NCBI GenBank assembly: GCA_024742485.1 | Contig: JANSYK010000002.1 | Coordinates: 372,001-436,000, forward strand | DNA: 64,000 nt | Source of the DNA: Alphaproteobacteria bacterium | GTDB lineage: Bacteria; Pseudomonadota; Alphaproteobacteria; Rhizobiales; Rhizobiaceae | Reading direction: 5' to 3' | Notes under the pieces: model-generated | The model's input: the letters and a program-made list of their open reading frames with translations, nothing else | Databases searched by the model: none | Told to the model about the DNA's origin: nothing | Shown: piece by piece, positions 45,808-56,932 of the stretch | Numbering within the stretch: the first letter of the stretch is position 1 | How the letters are laid out: the number at the start of each line of letters is the position of its first letter | Program-made: the position numbers and the translations under genes

Positions 45808-47433
45808 GTCCGACACGATATCGGCTGAGGAGGCTTCCAGATCGAAGGCCGCCGCCATCAGCGCCTTGGTATAGTCGGTCTGCGGTGCGTCAAAGATCTG
45901 TTCGGATGGCCCCTGTTCGACGACCCGGCCCTGGCGCATGACGATCACATTGTTCGCCAATGCCCGCACGACTTTCAGGTCATGGCTGATGAAAAGATAG
46001 GCCAGATTGTGATCGCGCTGCAATTTGCGAAGGAGGTCGACGACCTGCGCCTGAACACTCATATCAAGCGCCGATGTCGGCTCATCGAGCATCACGAAGC
46101 GCGGATTGAGTACCATGGCGCGCGCGATGGCGATGCGTTGACGCTGGCCCCCGGAGAATTCATGCGGATAGCGCCACCGGGTCGAGGCATCAAGGCCGAC
46201 CTCCTCCAGAACGCTGGCAACCTTGTGATCGCGTTCGTCCGGGCTCAGTCGCGGTTCATGCACCCGCAGGCCCTCGGCAACGATCTCGGAGATCGACATG
46301 CGCGGTGACAGCGAGCCGAACGGGTCCTGAAACACCACCTGCATCTCATTGCGCAGAGGCTTCATGTCGGAAAAGGAATAGCTGTCGATCGACTTGCCGA
46401 CAAAGGCGATCTTCCCCTTGGATGAGATCAGTCGCGTAAGCGCCAGTCCAAGCGTCGTCTTTCCGGATCCCGATTCGCCGACGATTCCGAGGGTTTGTCC
46501 GGCCCGCAAGGTGACGTCGATGCCGTCGACAGCCTTGATATAGCCGGCAGTTCGGCGCAAAAACCCCTTCTTGATCGGAAACCATACCTTGATGTCCCGC
46601 CCCTCGACGATGATGGGCGATCGTTCGTCCGACTTTGGCGGCTGTCCGGTGGGTTCAGCCGCCAGGAGGTGCTTGGTGTAGTCATGTTTCGGTGAATCGA
46701 AGATCTCTTTCGTCGGTCCACTCTCGACGATCTTCCCTTGCGTCATGACGCAAACCCGGTCGGATATTTTTCGCACGATGCCCAGATCATGGGTAATGAA
46801 CAACATGGACATGCCATGGTCGGATTTGAGCGTTTCAAGCAGCTTCAGGATTTGCGCCTGGACCGTGACATCCAGTGCCGTTGTCGGCTCGTCCGCAATG
46901 AGCAAATCGGGCCGGTTGGCCAATGCCATGGCAATCATGACACGCTGACGCTGTCCGCCAGACAGTTGGTGCGGATAGGACTGAAGACGCTGTTCCGGGT
47001 CGCGAATACCCACCTGATTCAGCAATTCAAGCGTGCGGTCGCGGGCGGCATTGTCGAAGAGACCCTGATGCAATCCCAGGATTTCGCCAATCTGCCGCTC
47101 GATCGTGTGCAGCGGATTGAGGGACGTCATCGGTTCCTGGAAGATCATCGTGACATCGTTGCCGCGCACATCGCGCAGGTCCGGTTCATTTGCGGTCAGG
47201 AGATCCTTGCCGTTGAATAACACCTGACCGCTCGGATGGCTCGCCGCCGGATAGGGTAGCAGTTTGAGAACGGAAAGGGCGGTGACGGACTTTCCCGAAC
47301 CCGATTCCCCGACCAGCGCGACGCTCTCGCCGCGCTTGATGTCGAACGAAACCCTGTTGACCGCCAGGTTTTCCTGCCCATCCTGATGGAAGGCGACAGA
47401 CAGATCGCGGATCGACAGAAGGGGATCGCTCAT
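45805..47433 (-). CDS. yejF: Peptide ABC transporter ATP-binding protein, YejF-like (two ABC domains)
   Basis: Single polypeptide of 542 residues with two complete OppD/OppF-type ATPase domains. Domain 1 has [13 protein letters not shown] near residue 40, signature [15 protein letters not shown] and [10 protein letters not shown]. Domain 2, from about 270, has [29 protein letters not shown] and [10 protein letters not shown]. An OppD-like linker tail lies between them. It powers the importer formed by the two permeases encoded just upstream; its start overlaps yejE by ATGA. Its stop codon lies inside the end of a dispersed repeat. Confidence 0.93.
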   Translation of the reverse strand: MSDPLLSIRDLSVAFHQDGQENLAVNRVSFDIKRGESVALVGESGSGKSVTALSVLKLLPYPAASHPSGQVLFNGKDLLTANEPDLRDVRGNDVTMIFQEPMTSLNPLHTIERQIGEILGLHQGLFDNAARDRTLELLNQVGIRDPEQRLQSYPHQLSGGQRQRVMIAMALANRPDLLIADEPTTALDVTVQAQILKLLETLKSDHGMSMLFITHDLGIVRKISDRVCVMTQGKIVESGPTKEIFDSPKHDYTKHLLAAEPTGQPPKSDERSPIIVEGRDIKVWFPIKKGFLRRTAGYIKAVDGIDVTLRAGQTLGIVGESGSGKTTLGLALTRLISSKGKIAFVGKSIDSYSFSDMKPLRNEMQVVFQDPFGSLSPRMSISEIVAEGLRVHEPRLSPDERDHKVASVLEEVGLDASTRWRYPHEFSGGQRQRIAIARAMVLNPRFVMLDEPTSALDMSVQAQVVDLLRKLQRDHNLAYLFISHDLKVVRALANNVIVMRQGRVVEQGPSEQIFDAPQTDYTKALMAAAFDLEASSADIVSD

Positions 47434-48581
47434 CGAAACGTCTTTCTCGGGTCAAAGGCGTCCCGCGTCGCTTCCCCGACAAAGATCAGCAACGACAACA
47501 TGATCGATATGACGAAAAAGGCGGTGAGTCCCAGCCATGGTGCCTGCAGGTTACGCTTGCCCTGGGCGATCAGCTCGCCGAGTGACGGCGAGCCCGGCGG
47601 CAGGCCAAAACCAAGGAAATCGAGGGAGGTCAGCGTGGTGATCGAACCCGACAGGATGAAGGGCAAAAAGGTCAGAGTGGCCACCATGGCATTGGGCAGC
47701 AGATGGCGGAAAATGATCGTTGAATTGCCGACACCCAGGGCCCGCGCGGCGCTGACATATTCGAAGTTGCGGGCTCTCAGGAACTCCGCCCGCACAACAC
47801 CGACAAAGGCCACCCAGGAAAACAGCAGCATGATGAACAGCAATATCCAGAAACCGGGTGGCAGGATTGCCGCAATGATCAGCAGGATGTAGAGCACCGG
47901 CATCGATGACCAGATTTCGATCAGTCGTTGCAGTGTCAAATCGGTCCAGCCGCCGAAATAGCCCTGTATGGCGCCCATGGAAACGCCGACAACCGCCGAA
48001 AATCCGGTCAATAGCAATCCGAACAGGACAGAAATGCGGAACCCGTAAATCATGCGCGCCATCACATCGCGTGCCTGGTCGTCCGTGCCCAGCCAGTTCA
48101 TGTTGCCGATGATGCAATCGGGATCCTCGCTGCCCATCGGATAGGCCGAGCAGCGTTGCTCCTTGTCCATGGTCCAGAAAGGCGGTGTTGGCGCCGAATA
48201 GGGGATATAGGAGTTGGCAGTCCGGTAGGAATAGCGGATCGGCGGCCACAGCATCCAGCCATTGGCTTCGATTTCATCGCGAATGAAGGGATCGCGATAA
48301 TCCGTCCGCGCCAGGAACCCGCCGAATTTTTCCTCCGGATAGTCGATCAGAACCGGCGCCAGCAATTCGCCCTTGTAGGAGGCGAGGATTGGCCGGTCAT
48401 TGGCGATCAGTTCGGAAAACAGGCTGAGAATGAAGATCACCAGAAAGACCCACAGGGACCAGTAGCCGCGCCGGTTGGCCTTGAAGTTTCGCCACCGGCG
48501 TTTGGCGGTCGGGGAGAAAAAGCCGCGCGGTGGACCGGCCTCTGTCGGTATCGTGTGAACCGTCTGATCCATGTCAGACAT
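47430..48581 (-). CDS. yejE: Peptide ABC transporter permease, YejE-like
   Basis: A 383-residue DppC-type permease. It is longer than ordinary DppC because of a large periplasmic insert after the first helix (about residues 65-165: [20 protein letters not shown], then GSEDPDC and [18 protein letters not shown]), a feature of YejE. The coupling loop is [20 protein letters not shown]. The start overlaps yejB by 8 bases and the stop overlaps yejF by 4. Confidence 0.93.
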   Translation of the reverse strand: MSDMDQTVHTIPTEAGPPRGFFSPTAKRRWRNFKANRRGYWSLWVFLVIFILSLFSELIANDRPILASYKGELLAPVLIDYPEEKFGGFLARTDYRDPFIRDEIEANGWMLWPPIRYSYRTANSYIPYSAPTPPFWTMDKEQRCSAYPMGSEDPDCIIGNMNWLGTDDQARDVMARMIYGFRISVLFGLLLTGFSAVVGVSMGAIQGYFGGWTDLTLQRLIEIWSSMPVLYILLIIAAILPPGFWILLFIMLLFSWVAFVGVVRAEFLRARNFEYVSAARALGVGNSTIIFRHLLPNAMVATLTFLPFILSGSITTLTSLDFLGFGLPPGSPSLGELIAQGKRNLQAPWLGLTAFFVISIMLSLLIFVGEATRDAFDPRKTFR

Positions 48582-49668
48582 CCCGCCGTTCGAAATCGAT
48601 CCGCGGGTCCACCCAGGTGTAGACCAGGTCAGACAAAAGGCCGACCACCAGACCCATCAATGAGAAAATGAAGAGCGTTCCGAAAACCACCGGATAGTCG
48701 CGTTTGACGACCGATTCAAAACCCAGCCGGCCGAGACCATCAAGCGAAAAGATCGTTTCTATGAGCAGCGATCCCGAAAAGAAGGCGGTAATGAACGCTG
48801 CTGGAAAGCCGGCAATGATGATCAGCATGGCATTGCGGAACACGTGTCCGTACAGCACCTGGTTCTCGGTGAGCCCCTTGGCCCGCGCCGTTGTGACATA
48901 TTGCTTGCGGATTTCGTCGATGAAGGAGTTTTTGGTCAGCAGGGTCGTCGTTGCGAAGGCGGCGAGCGAAAGCGAGATCAGCGGCAAGGTCAGGTGCCAG
49001 AAATAGTCGACGATCTTCTCCCACCAGGACAGCTCGCTGAAATTGTCGGAGGTCAGCCCGCGTAGCGGAAACCAGTCAAAAAAGGAGCCGCCGGCAAAAA
49101 CGACGATCAGCATGATACCAAACAGGAACCCGGGGACGGCATAGGCGATGATGATCACGCCCGATGTCCAGATATCGAACCGCGAACCGTCCGACACGGC
49201 CTTCTTGATGCCCAGCGGAATGGAAATGATGTACGAAATCAGCAGGATCCAGATGCCCAGGGAGATTGATACAGGCATTTTTTCGATAATCAGATCGATC
49301 ACCGTCACATCGCGGAAGTAGCTCTCCCCGAAATCGAAGCGGATATAATTCCACATCATCCGAAGAAACCGTTCGACCGGTGGTTTGTCGAAGCCAAACT
49401 GCTGTTCCAATTTCGCAATGAATGCCGGGTCCAGTCCTTGCGCACCGCGATATTTGGACGAAAAATCCGCGCCGCCGCCCGGTTGGACCTGCTGGTCGCC
49501 TCCACCTGAAATCCGCTCGGTGGTCGAGTTGCCCTGACCGGTCAACTCGGCGATCACCTGCTCCACCGGGCCGCCCGGCGCAAACTGAATAACCAGAAAC
49601 GAGATGCCCATGATCCCGACAATGGTGGGGATCATCAAGAGCAGCCGCCGCAGTATATAGGCGCCCAT
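48574..49668 (-). CDS. yejB: Peptide ABC transporter permease, YejB-like
   Basis: A 364-residue DppB-type permease with six membrane segments. N-terminal [23 protein letters not shown] is the family start. An insert (about 40-85, with [23 protein letters not shown]) matches YejB. The coupling loop is [23 protein letters not shown] and the end YTWVDPRI is typical. It lies 32 bases after the second binding-protein gene in one operon. Confidence 0.93.
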   Translation of the reverse strand: MGAYILRRLLLMIPTIVGIMGISFLVIQFAPGGPVEQVIAELTGQGNSTTERISGGGDQQVQPGGGADFSSKYRGAQGLDPAFIAKLEQQFGFDKPPVERFLRMMWNYIRFDFGESYFRDVTVIDLIIEKMPVSISLGIWILLISYIISIPLGIKKAVSDGSRFDIWTSGVIIIAYAVPGFLFGIMLIVVFAGGSFFDWFPLRGLTSDNFSELSWWEKIVDYFWHLTLPLISLSLAAFATTTLLTKNSFIDEIRKQYVTTARAKGLTENQVLYGHVFRNAMLIIIAGFPAAFITAFFSGSLLIETIFSLDGLGRLGFESVVKRDYPVVFGTLFIFSLMGLVVGLLSDLVYTWVDPRIDFERRDV

Positions 49669-49700
49669 GGGTTTATGCTCGCATCACGGTCTGTTGGTAT

Positions 49701-51584
49701 TCAGGCCTTGCCAATGGCTTTTGCCTTTTCTTCATCGAACCACCACAGCGCTTCCACCGGCCATTGATAGTCGGGCTTCGGGTCAACAAAGCCGAACATG
49801 TCCCAATAGGCCACACGATGCGTAGCCGAATACCAGTTGGGTATCCAGTCCAGACGTGCCCGCAAAACCCGGTCCAGCACACGCATGGCTGTGACCAGGT
49901 CCTCACGGGTCTCGGCCTTGCCGACATTCGCCAGCAGAATATCATAGACCTCGGCCTCGACGCCGGGATAATTGTTTGACCCGTCAATCGCTGCATATTG
50001 CGGTGAAAACAACGATTTAAGGCTTTCTTCCGTCGGTGTCGCTGTCCAGGACAGCGCAAATCCGACCATGTCGAAATCGAAGACATCAAGCCGCGCTTGA
50101 AACTGCACCGGATCAACCAGCCGGATCGATGCATCGATCCCGATGCGTCGCATGTTTTCCACAAACCCGGCCAGCAGCCGCTCAAACACCGGAGAGCGAA
50201 TCAGGACTTCGAGTGAAAGTGTCTCGCCATCCTTGACCATTACCGTGCCACTGCGTTCCCAGCCTGCGTCCTGCAAAAGCTGCACGGCTTTGCGCAGCAG
50301 GACCCTGTCGCGTCCGCTTCCATCGGTGACCGGCTGCAGAACAGCTTCCCCGAAGGCCGATTCCGGTACCATGTCCCGCACCGGTTCAAGCAGGGCCAGT
50401 TCGGCCGCATCGGGCAGTCCTGTTGCAATATAGTCCGACGATTCGAACAGCGATTGGGCACGGGTATAGGCGTCATAGAAAATCTTGGAATTGGTCCACT
50501 CGAAATCGAAGCAAAGATTGACCGCTTCACGCACCCGCCTGTCCTTGAACTTCGAGCGGCGCTGGTTCAGCGCCCATGCCTGCAATCGCGGGTTTTTCTC
50601 TTCCGGAAAGGTTCGCTTGATGACGCGACCGCTGGAAACGGCCGGAAAACCGTATTCCGTCGCCCAGGTCTTGGAGGTGAACTCTTCGCGAAAGAGAACG
50701 GCTCCCTTCTTGAAAGCCTCGAAACCGGCCTGGCGTTCGATAAAGAACTCGATGCGGATCGTATCGAAATTGTTGGTGCCCACCATGGTGGGCAGGTCAC
50801 GGGCCCAGTAATCGTCGACACGGGCGAATTCTATAAAACTGCCGGGTTCGAACCTCCCTGGCCTGTAAGGGCCCGACGACAGAGGTATGTTCAGATTGCC
50901 GGCCGTAAAATCATTGTTTTCATAATAGGTCTTCGAAAGGACTTCCGTGGTGGCGGCCGCCAGAATGGCTTGAGCGGACTGATTGCCCGAAAAGCGCACC
51001 TCGAGGACGTCATCACTGATGGCCTCGGCCTCGCTGACTTCGCGCAGCAGCGTGGCAATATTCGGATGTCCCTCTTTCTTGAGGATCATCATGCTGAAAG
51101 CAGCGTCATGGGCCGTCACCGGCGTACCGTCATGGAACCGCGCCTCCGGCCTGATTCCGAAACGCCAGGTGTTGCGGTCCTGCGATGCCTCAACCCATTC
51201 GGCAAGGTGACAATAGATGGCATCGGGTTCATCGAGCGCCCGGACCATGAGCTTGTCAAAACAGATTTCCATGCGTGGCGGTGAATCGCCCCGCAGGATG
51301 AACGTGTTCAGTGTGTTGAATGTCTGAACATTCTGATTGTAGAACCAGTAGGGCGGCAGGAAGGAAAATGTGCCACCCTTGGGTGCATCCGGATCAACAT
51401 AGTTGAAATGGGAATAGTCCGGTCCGTAATTGAGGTCGCCAAAGGCAGACAGGCCGTGGACCTTCTCCCCGAACGGCGTGTTCGCGAAGGCCAATCGTGC
51501 CGGTATGGACAGGCTGCCGGCAGTGGCGGCAGACATTGTCAGGAAGTCCCGACGCGTCGGCCGGTAGCGTGCGCGCATCGTCAT
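49701..51584 (-). CDS. Extracellular solute-binding protein, family 5 (YejA-like), second copy
   Basis: A 627-residue periplasmic binding protein with a Tat signal: TRRDFLTMSAATAG, then a cleavage site near AFANT. The mature protein is a family 5 peptide-binding fold with the YejA pattern HGLSAFGDLNYGPDYSHFNYVDPDAPKGG at its start. ATG 51584 is chosen because it overlaps the stop of the first binding-protein gene (ATGA) and starts the Tat signal directly. It probably presents peptides, or microcin-like compounds as known for YejABEF, to the permease. Confidence 0.9.
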   Translation of the reverse strand: MTMRARYRPTRRDFLTMSAATAGSLSIPARLAFANTPFGEKVHGLSAFGDLNYGPDYSHFNYVDPDAPKGGTFSFLPPYWFYNQNVQTFNTLNTFILRGDSPPRMEICFDKLMVRALDEPDAIYCHLAEWVEASQDRNTWRFGIRPEARFHDGTPVTAHDAAFSMMILKKEGHPNIATLLREVSEAEAISDDVLEVRFSGNQSAQAILAAATTEVLSKTYYENNDFTAGNLNIPLSSGPYRPGRFEPGSFIEFARVDDYWARDLPTMVGTNNFDTIRIEFFIERQAGFEAFKKGAVLFREEFTSKTWATEYGFPAVSSGRVIKRTFPEEKNPRLQAWALNQRRSKFKDRRVREAVNLCFDFEWTNSKIFYDAYTRAQSLFESSDYIATGLPDAAELALLEPVRDMVPESAFGEAVLQPVTDGSGRDRVLLRKAVQLLQDAGWERSGTVMVKDGETLSLEVLIRSPVFERLLAGFVENMRRIGIDASIRLVDPVQFQARLDVFDFDMVGFALSWTATPTEESLKSLFSPQYAAIDGSNNYPGVEAEVYDILLANVGKAETREDLVTAMRVLDRVLRARLDWIPNWYSATHRVAYWDMFGFVDPKPDYQWPVEALWWFDEEKAKAIGKA

Positions 51585-53449
51585 TGATTCATCGCATCCT
51601 TGGACCACCAGATCGTTGGAAACCCGATGGAATAGGTCGGCAGTGGCTCCGGATAGGCCAGCCGGCTGGAATAGGCCACCCTCGCCACGCGGCTGGTGTA
51701 GCTTGGAATGACGAATTGGTGCGCCAGGAGGACGCGGTCCAGAGCTTCGGTTGCAGCAATCAGTTCGTCCCGATCGGATGCAAAGACGACTTTCTCGATC
51801 AGGGCGTCGACACCGGGATCGGCGATGCCGGCATAATTGGCCGAACCATCCCGGGCGGCCGCTTCGGAACCCCAATATTCGAATTGTTCATTGCCCGGTG
51901 ACAATGACTGTGCCCAGCCATTGTAGATGACGTCGAAATCGCGACTGCGGTAGCGATTGGCATATTGCGCGGCGTCGATGCTGCGCACCGTCGCGTCGAC
52001 GCCGATTTTTTTCAGGCTTTCCGTAAAGGGCAGCGCCACCCGTTCAATGATCGGGCCGTTCAGGAGGATTTCAAAGGTGAAGGGCTCGCCGGTCTCGGCA
52101 TTGACCATGGAGCCGTTTCGGATTTCGTATCCGGCGGCCTTGAACAGTTTGACCGCCTCGCCGAGATTGCGACGTTGATTTTGCGGGTTGCCGCCAACCG
52201 GATTGGTATAGGGTGTCGTGAAGACGTCTGCCGGTATCTGGTCGCGCACGGATTCCAGAATCTCGAGCACGCGTCCCTCGGGCAATCCCTCGGCAGCCAG
52301 CTCGCTGCCGAAAAAGAAACTGTCGATCCGTTTATACTGATCGAAGAAGATTGTCCGGTTCAGATCCTCGAAGTCAAAGGCATGGTTCAGTGCCTTTCGA
52401 ACCCGTGGGTCCTGGAATTTTTCCCGGCGCAGATTGGGGATGAAGCCAACCAGTACACCGGAGGAGCGGTAGGGATTTTCCAGCTCCTCGCGCACGATTC
52501 TGCCGTCCCTGGCAGCCGGAAAATCATATTCGTTGGCCCAGCGTTTGGCGGCATTTTCGACCCAGAAATCGATCTGGCCGGCCTTGAACGCTTCGAATTC
52601 GACGTTGCGATCGGCAAAATAGGTATAATGGATGACGTCAAAATTGTTGCTGCCGACATTCACCGGCAGCCTTTCTCCCCAGTAGTCCTCGACACGCTCG
52701 AAGCGGATGGTGGATCCGGGCGACAGGGTGCTGATCCTGTAAGGTCCCGAGCCCATGGGCGGTTCCAGGGTCGTTTCCTCGATCGATCGCTGACGATTGG
52801 AAGGGTCCTTTCCCTCCCACCAGTGTTTGGGCAATATCTGCAGCTGACCCACGATTTTCGGCAATTCCCGATTGTTCTTTTCGTCAAAGGTGAACGTGAC
52901 TTCGCGTTCGGCGGTCTTTTCGGCACCGACCACGTGCTGGAAATAGAACTGCCGCTGGGGATCGAGTTCGACAGCCTTTTCGAAACTCCAGATGACATCG
53001 TCCGCGGTCACCGGCTTTCCATCATGCCATCGCGCCTCTTCCCGGAGCCGATAGGTCACCGATCCGTAGTCATCGGGATAGCGAACGGCTTCGGCCAGAA
53101 GGCCATATTCGGCCGAGATTTCATCCATCGACGGCGTCATCAGCGTTTCAAAGACCAGCGCGAGGCCGGCGGCCTCCTCACCCTTTGCCAGGATCGGATT
53201 GAGCGTATCGAACGATCCGGTCTCGGACAGATTGACCCGGCCGCCCTTTGGCGCGTCCGGATTGACATAGTCGAAGCGCTTGAATCCGTCAGTGTATTTC
53301 GGCGGTCCGATCAGGGAGGTGCCAACATACCATTTTGATTCGTCGGCCAACGTGGAGGTGGCTGAAAATGGGGTGAAGGCAAAGGTGAGAAGGGTGGTGG
53401 CGAGGGCCGCTGCGACGGCGGGCGGTTTGATCACGATACGAAACGTCAA
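51581..53449 (-). CDS. Extracellular solute-binding protein, family 5 (YejA-like), first copy
   Basis: A 622-residue periplasmic protein with a Sec-type signal peptide (VAAALATTLLTFAFTPFSATSTLA). The mature start TSLIGPPKYTDGFKRFDYVNPDAPKGG is closely similar in layout to the second copy. TTG 53449 is proposed as start, 6 bases after AGGAGA; a TTG one codon earlier is also possible, and no ATG gives a signal peptide. It leads the yej-type operon. The two proteins differ in export route (Sec here, Tat in the other) and probably in ligand range. Confidence 0.88.
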   Translation of the reverse strand: MTFRIVIKPPAVAAALATTLLTFAFTPFSATSTLADESKWYVGTSLIGPPKYTDGFKRFDYVNPDAPKGGRVNLSETGSFDTLNPILAKGEEAAGLALVFETLMTPSMDEISAEYGLLAEAVRYPDDYGSVTYRLREEARWHDGKPVTADDVIWSFEKAVELDPQRQFYFQHVVGAEKTAEREVTFTFDEKNNRELPKIVGQLQILPKHWWEGKDPSNRQRSIEETTLEPPMGSGPYRISTLSPGSTIRFERVEDYWGERLPVNVGSNNFDVIHYTYFADRNVEFEAFKAGQIDFWVENAAKRWANEYDFPAARDGRIVREELENPYRSSGVLVGFIPNLRREKFQDPRVRKALNHAFDFEDLNRTIFFDQYKRIDSFFFGSELAAEGLPEGRVLEILESVRDQIPADVFTTPYTNPVGGNPQNQRRNLGEAVKLFKAAGYEIRNGSMVNAETGEPFTFEILLNGPIIERVALPFTESLKKIGVDATVRSIDAAQYANRYRSRDFDVIYNGWAQSLSPGNEQFEYWGSEAAARDGSANYAGIADPGVDALIEKVVFASDRDELIAATEALDRVLLAHQFVIPSYTSRVARVAYSSRLAYPEPLPTYSIGFPTIWWSKDAMNQ

Positions 53450-53571
53450 CAAGTGTCTCCTGATTGCTACCTCAAGGGCCCAGGACCAGGAAAAACGGTC
53501 ATCCGAGCCGCGTTGACGTCGACAATAAGGCCAATTGTGACAAAGAACAGGCAGCATGGCCAGCAAAACGC

Positions 53572-53593
53572 AAAAACCGGGCTTGCGCCCGGT
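53572..53593 (-). terminator. Intrinsic terminator after the cytochrome c gene
   Basis: On the reverse strand ACCGGGC, a 4-base loop and GCCCGGT are followed by TTTTTGCGTTTTGC. It lies about 25 bases after the cytochrome c stop and before the peptide-transport operon on the same strand, so it separates the two transcripts. Confidence 0.88.
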
Positions 53594-53618
53594 CCGCATG
53601 GTCACATTTCCGTGTGGC

Positions 53619-54431
53619 TTATTCCGTAGCGGTCGTGTCGGAATTATCCGTTGAGGCCGGGGCATCGGTTGATGCGGGCGCATCCGTGGTGCTGGAATCG
53701 TCAGTGGACGGGGCCGCATCGGTTGCTGCGGGTTCGTCAGCCGTTGTCTCCGAGTCCGTCATTGTGTCGGAATTTGTATCCGTGTCGGTGGCCGCATCGG
53801 TAGACGTGTCAGCTGCCGGTTGGGCATCCATCTGTTCGCCGTCACTGGCTGCTGGTGCGGCCTCCTCGGCCGCATTCGGATCCGGAAGCGGCGCCGGATC
53901 GGCCGACAGGGAGCGCAGATAGGCAATTACATTGGCGCGCTCGTCTTCCTTTTTCAGGCCGGCAAAGCCCATTGCCGTGCCTTTGATGTATCTTTTGGGC
54001 GCCGCAAGAAAACCGTTCAGATGCTCATAATCCCATAGGGTCTGACCACCGTCCGCATAGGCGGTCATGGCGGAGGAGTATCCAAAGCCGTCGGCCGCTG
54101 CGATGGGTCGGTCAACAATATCCCACAAATTCGGACCAACCTTGTTGGCGCCACCATCCTCGACCGTGTGGCAGGCAATGCATTTCCTGAACGCTCTTTG
54201 ACCACCTTCGACATCCGCACTGGCAAGAAGCGGTGCGATTGACGGAAGCGCATCATCAGCACTCGAACCTCCGGCAGGAGCGGCGCCACCCTCGAGAGCG
54301 ACCAGCTGATAGCCTTCCGTTTCCGGTGCTTCGGAGTGGAAAATGGCATCACCGGCAATGGATACGGTCATCACAACGAAGACGACGGCCAGAAATGCGC
54401 CAGCCATTGCGTTGAAATATGAGGAGTTCAT
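53619..54431 (-). CDS. Membrane-anchored c-type cytochrome (CycM/cytochrome c552-like) with acidic low-complexity tail
   Basis: A 270-residue protein. An N-terminal helix (residues about 8-28) anchors it, a short linker follows, and the class I cytochrome c domain (about 72-178) carries the haem site CIACH at 84-88 and the axial Met154 in KGTAMGFAG. From about 183 to the end it is made almost only of Asp, Ser, Thr, Ala, Pro and Glu, with repeats of the type TDAPAST. Rhizobial CycM proteins share the anchor and haem domain but not, to my knowledge, so long a tail. It would carry electrons to terminal oxidases in the periplasm. ATG 54431 has GGAG 9 bases upstream. Confidence 0.9.
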   Translation of the reverse strand: MNSSYFNAMAGAFLAVVFVVMTVSIAGDAIFHSEAPETEGYQLVALEGGAAPAGGSSADDALPSIAPLLASADVEGGQRAFRKCIACHTVEDGGANKVGPNLWDIVDRPIAAADGFGYSSAMTAYADGGQTLWDYEHLNGFLAAPKRYIKGTAMGFAGLKKEDERANVIAYLRSLSADPAPLPDPNAAEEAAPAASDGEQMDAQPAADTSTDAATDTDTNSDTMTDSETTADEPAATDAAPSTDDSSTTDAPASTDAPASTDNSDTTATE

Positions 54432-54583
54432 TCTCACGGGCTCCTGTCCATGCGGTCCATCCCCGGAACCGGCAAACATCTTGATTTCGCGCGGAACCTA
54501 TGTCTTTTGCTTTGCCGTTGCAACACCGATTATGACGTGCGGCGAGCATCCTTGATCTTTCCTGTTCACATTTGGATTCCACC

Positions 54584-55321
54584 GTGGCCCGACAAAACAA
54601 TATCATCCTCATTCCCGCCCGCATGGCGTCCAGCAGGCTGCCCGGCAAGGTTCTTGCCGATATTGCCGGCTTGCCGATGATCGTTCACGTCGCCAACCGG
54701 GCGCGCGAAGCCGATATCGGCCGGGTCGTGGTGGCGACGGACAGTGCCGACGTTTTCGCTGCGGTCAGCAGTGCCGGTCGCGAGGCCGTGATGACCGACG
54801 CCGGGCATCCGTCCGGTTCGGACCGAATTCATGAGGCACTTCAATTGCTTGACCCAAATGGTCAGGCGGAAACCGTGATCAATCTGCAGGGCGACCTGCC
54901 AACCATCGACCCGCACTCGATACGGGCCGCCCTTGCCTTGCTGAATACGGAGGGTCCCGATATCGGAACGCTCGCCTGTGCCATTGCGGATGAGCAGGAA
55001 AAGACCAATCCCAACGTCACCAAGATTGTTGGGTCGCCGCTTTCGGCGGACCGCCTTCGCGCGCTCTACTTCACGAGGGCAACGGCACCCTATGGCGACG
55101 GCCCGCTCTACCATCACATCGGTCTCTATGCCTATCGCCGCGACGCTTTGTCTCGCTTTGTCGATTTGCCGCCGTCGACGCTCGAACGGCGCGAATCCCT
55201 GGAGCAGTTGCGGGCGATCGAGGCCGGCATGCGAATCGATGTTGCGCTCGTTGACACTGTCCCGCTCGGTGTCGATACTCCCGCCGATCTGGATCGGGCG
55301 AGACAGATATTGTCGCACTGA
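54584..55321 (+). CDS. kdsB: 3-deoxy-manno-octulosonate cytidylyltransferase (CMP-KDO synthetase)
   Basis: Activates KDO with CTP for lipopolysaccharide core synthesis. N-terminal [23 protein letters not shown] is the nucleotide-binding signature, followed by [34 protein letters not shown] and [20 protein letters not shown] at 54584 (GGA about 9 bases upstream) is proposed; a TTG at 54572 is the alternative. It is 57 bases before pheA on the same strand and divergent from the cytochrome gene, an arrangement (cycM-kdsB-pheA) familiar from rhizobial genomes. Confidence 0.93.
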   Translation: MARQNNIILIPARMASSRLPGKVLADIAGLPMIVHVANRAREADIGRVVVATDSADVFAAVSSAGREAVMTDAGHPSGSDRIHEALQLLDPNGQAETVINLQGDLPTIDPHSIRAALALLNTEGPDIGTLACAIADEQEKTNPNVTKIVGSPLSADRLRALYFTRATAPYGDGPLYHHIGLYAYRRDALSRFVDLPPSTLERRESLEQLRAIEAGMRIDVALVDTVPLGVDTPADLDRARQILSH

Positions 55322-55378
55322 CATGATCGTCGATGCTCCGGTTCGACCCGCACACCTTTCACCGAAATTGGATCCGTG

Positions 55379-56239
55379 ATGCCGCAGCCTACCAACAGAA
55401 TCGCCTTCCAGGGCGAATTCGGCGCCAACTCCGACATGGCCTGTCGGGATGTTTTTCCCCAGATGGATCCAATGCCCTGCCGTACCTTTGAGGACGCGTT
55501 CAACGCGCTCGAGAGTGGCCAGGCCGATCTGGCAATGATCCCGATCGAGAACACCATCGCCGGTCGAGTGGCGGACATTCACTATCTTCTACCCGAATCG
55601 AAGCTGTTCATCATCGGCGAGTATTTCATGCCGATCCATTTTCAGTTGATGGTGACACCCGGCACAAAGGCCGCTCAGATCAGGAGCGTACACAGCCATA
55701 TCCACGCGCTTGGTCAATGCCGCAAGATCGTCCGCGACCGGGGATGGCAGCCGGTTGTCGCCGGTGACACTGCCGGCGCCGCAAAGATCGTCGCCGAGGC
55801 GGGCGATTCCACCATGGCGGCGCTTGCGCCGCGGCTGGCTGCGGATCTCTATGGCCTTGATATCATCGAGGAGGATGTCGAGGACACAGACACCAACGTC
55901 ACGCGTTTCGTGATCCTGTCACGCGACAATCGGCCGGCTGCACCCGGTGATCCCGATACACTGATTGTCACCACATTTGTCTTCAATGTGCGCAACCTGC
56001 CGGCCGCTCTCTACAAGGCGATGGGCGGATTTGCCACCAATGGTGTCAACATGACCAAGCTGGAAAGCTACCAGCTGGAAGGCAAGTTCACGGCAACCCA
56101 GTTTTATGCCGACATCGAAGGCCATCCGGCCGATGAGGGTGTCGCGCGCGCGCTGGAGGAATTGCAGTTCTTCTCGACCGAGGTGCGCATTTTGGGTGCC
56201 TACAAGGCGCATCCCTTCCGCTCCCAGCAAAGGCGCTGA
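55379..56239 (+). CDS. pheA: Prephenate dehydratase
   Basis: Converts prephenate to phenylpyruvate in phenylalanine synthesis. Monofunctional, 286 residues. The catalytic domain (about 7-185) has AFQGEFGANSDMA, IPIENTIAGRVADIHYLL and VTRFVILSR with the active Thr in the DTNVTRF segment. A C-terminal ACT domain (about 200-275) contains KLESYQLEGKFTATQFYADIEGH (ESRP-equivalent loop), which senses phenylalanine in homologues. ATG 55379 is chosen over GTG 55376 by spacing to GGA. Confidence 0.94.
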   Translation: MPQPTNRIAFQGEFGANSDMACRDVFPQMDPMPCRTFEDAFNALESGQADLAMIPIENTIAGRVADIHYLLPESKLFIIGEYFMPIHFQLMVTPGTKAAQIRSVHSHIHALGQCRKIVRDRGWQPVVAGDTAGAAKIVAEAGDSTMAALAPRLAADLYGLDIIEEDVEDTDTNVTRFVILSRDNRPAAPGDPDTLIVTTFVFNVRNLPAALYKAMGGFATNGVNMTKLESYQLEGKFTATQFYADIEGHPADEGVARALEELQFFSTEVRILGAYKAHPFRSQQRR

Positions 56240-56244
56240 GGCCG

Positions 56245-56850
56245 CTACAGCTTCGTGCGTGATCGAAGGGCTGCTGTCAGCGTGCCCTCGTCAAGGTAGT
56301 CGAGTTCCCCGCCGACCGGCACGCCGTGGGCCAGCCGGGTGATCGAAACGTCGAATCCATCCAGCTGGTCGGTGATATAGTGGGCGGTGGTCTGCCCCTC
56401 GACGGTGGCGTTGACCGCAATGACCAGTTCCTTGATACCGCCATTTGATACTCGGTCCACCAGAGTTTTGATGTTGAGGTCATCCGGGCCGATGCCGTCC
56501 AATGGAGACAGCGTGCCTCCCAGCACGTGATAGGTACAGTTCATCGCGGCCGCCCTTTCAAGTGCCCAAAGGTCGGCAACATCCTCGACAACGATGATGA
56601 CGCTGGAATCGCGGCGCGTATCGGTGCAGATGGAACAGGGGTCGGCGGTGTCGACATTGCCGCATCGTAGGCACACCGTGACCTTCTCATGCGCCTCCGC
56701 CATGGCTTCCGACAGCGGTCCGAGAAGCTGGTCTTTTTTCTTGATCATATGCAATGCGGCCCGCCGTGCCGAGCGTGGCCCCAGCCCGGGAACCCGTGCC
56801 AGAAGCTGGATCAGTTTTTCGATTTCGGGTCCGGAAATGCTCTTTGCCAT
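56245..56850 (-). CDS. recR: Recombination mediator RecR
   Basis: A 201-residue DNA repair protein that works with RecF and RecO. Helix-hairpin-helix [18 protein letters not shown] at 17-34, a four-Cys zinc module in [16 protein letters not shown], and a Toprim domain with [14 protein letters not shown] and [17 protein letters not shown]. It is convergent with pheA, 5 bases apart. No dnaX or ybaB gene is visible upstream, where it often lies. Confidence 0.95.
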   Translation of the reverse strand: MAKSISGPEIEKLIQLLARVPGLGPRSARRAALHMIKKKDQLLGPLSEAMAEAHEKVTVCLRCGNVDTADPCSICTDTRRDSSVIIVVEDVADLWALERAAAMNCTYHVLGGTLSPLDGIGPDDLNIKTLVDRVSNGGIKELVIAVNATVEGQTTAHYITDQLDGFDVSITRLAHGVPVGGELDYLDEGTLTAALRSRTKL

Positions 56851-56932
56851 GGACCTCTTCTAATCAGCTTTGCGACCGATGGGAACCACTGAAGCGGCTG
56901 TGTTGAGGGAGGGTGATTTCCGTCAGTCCCAT

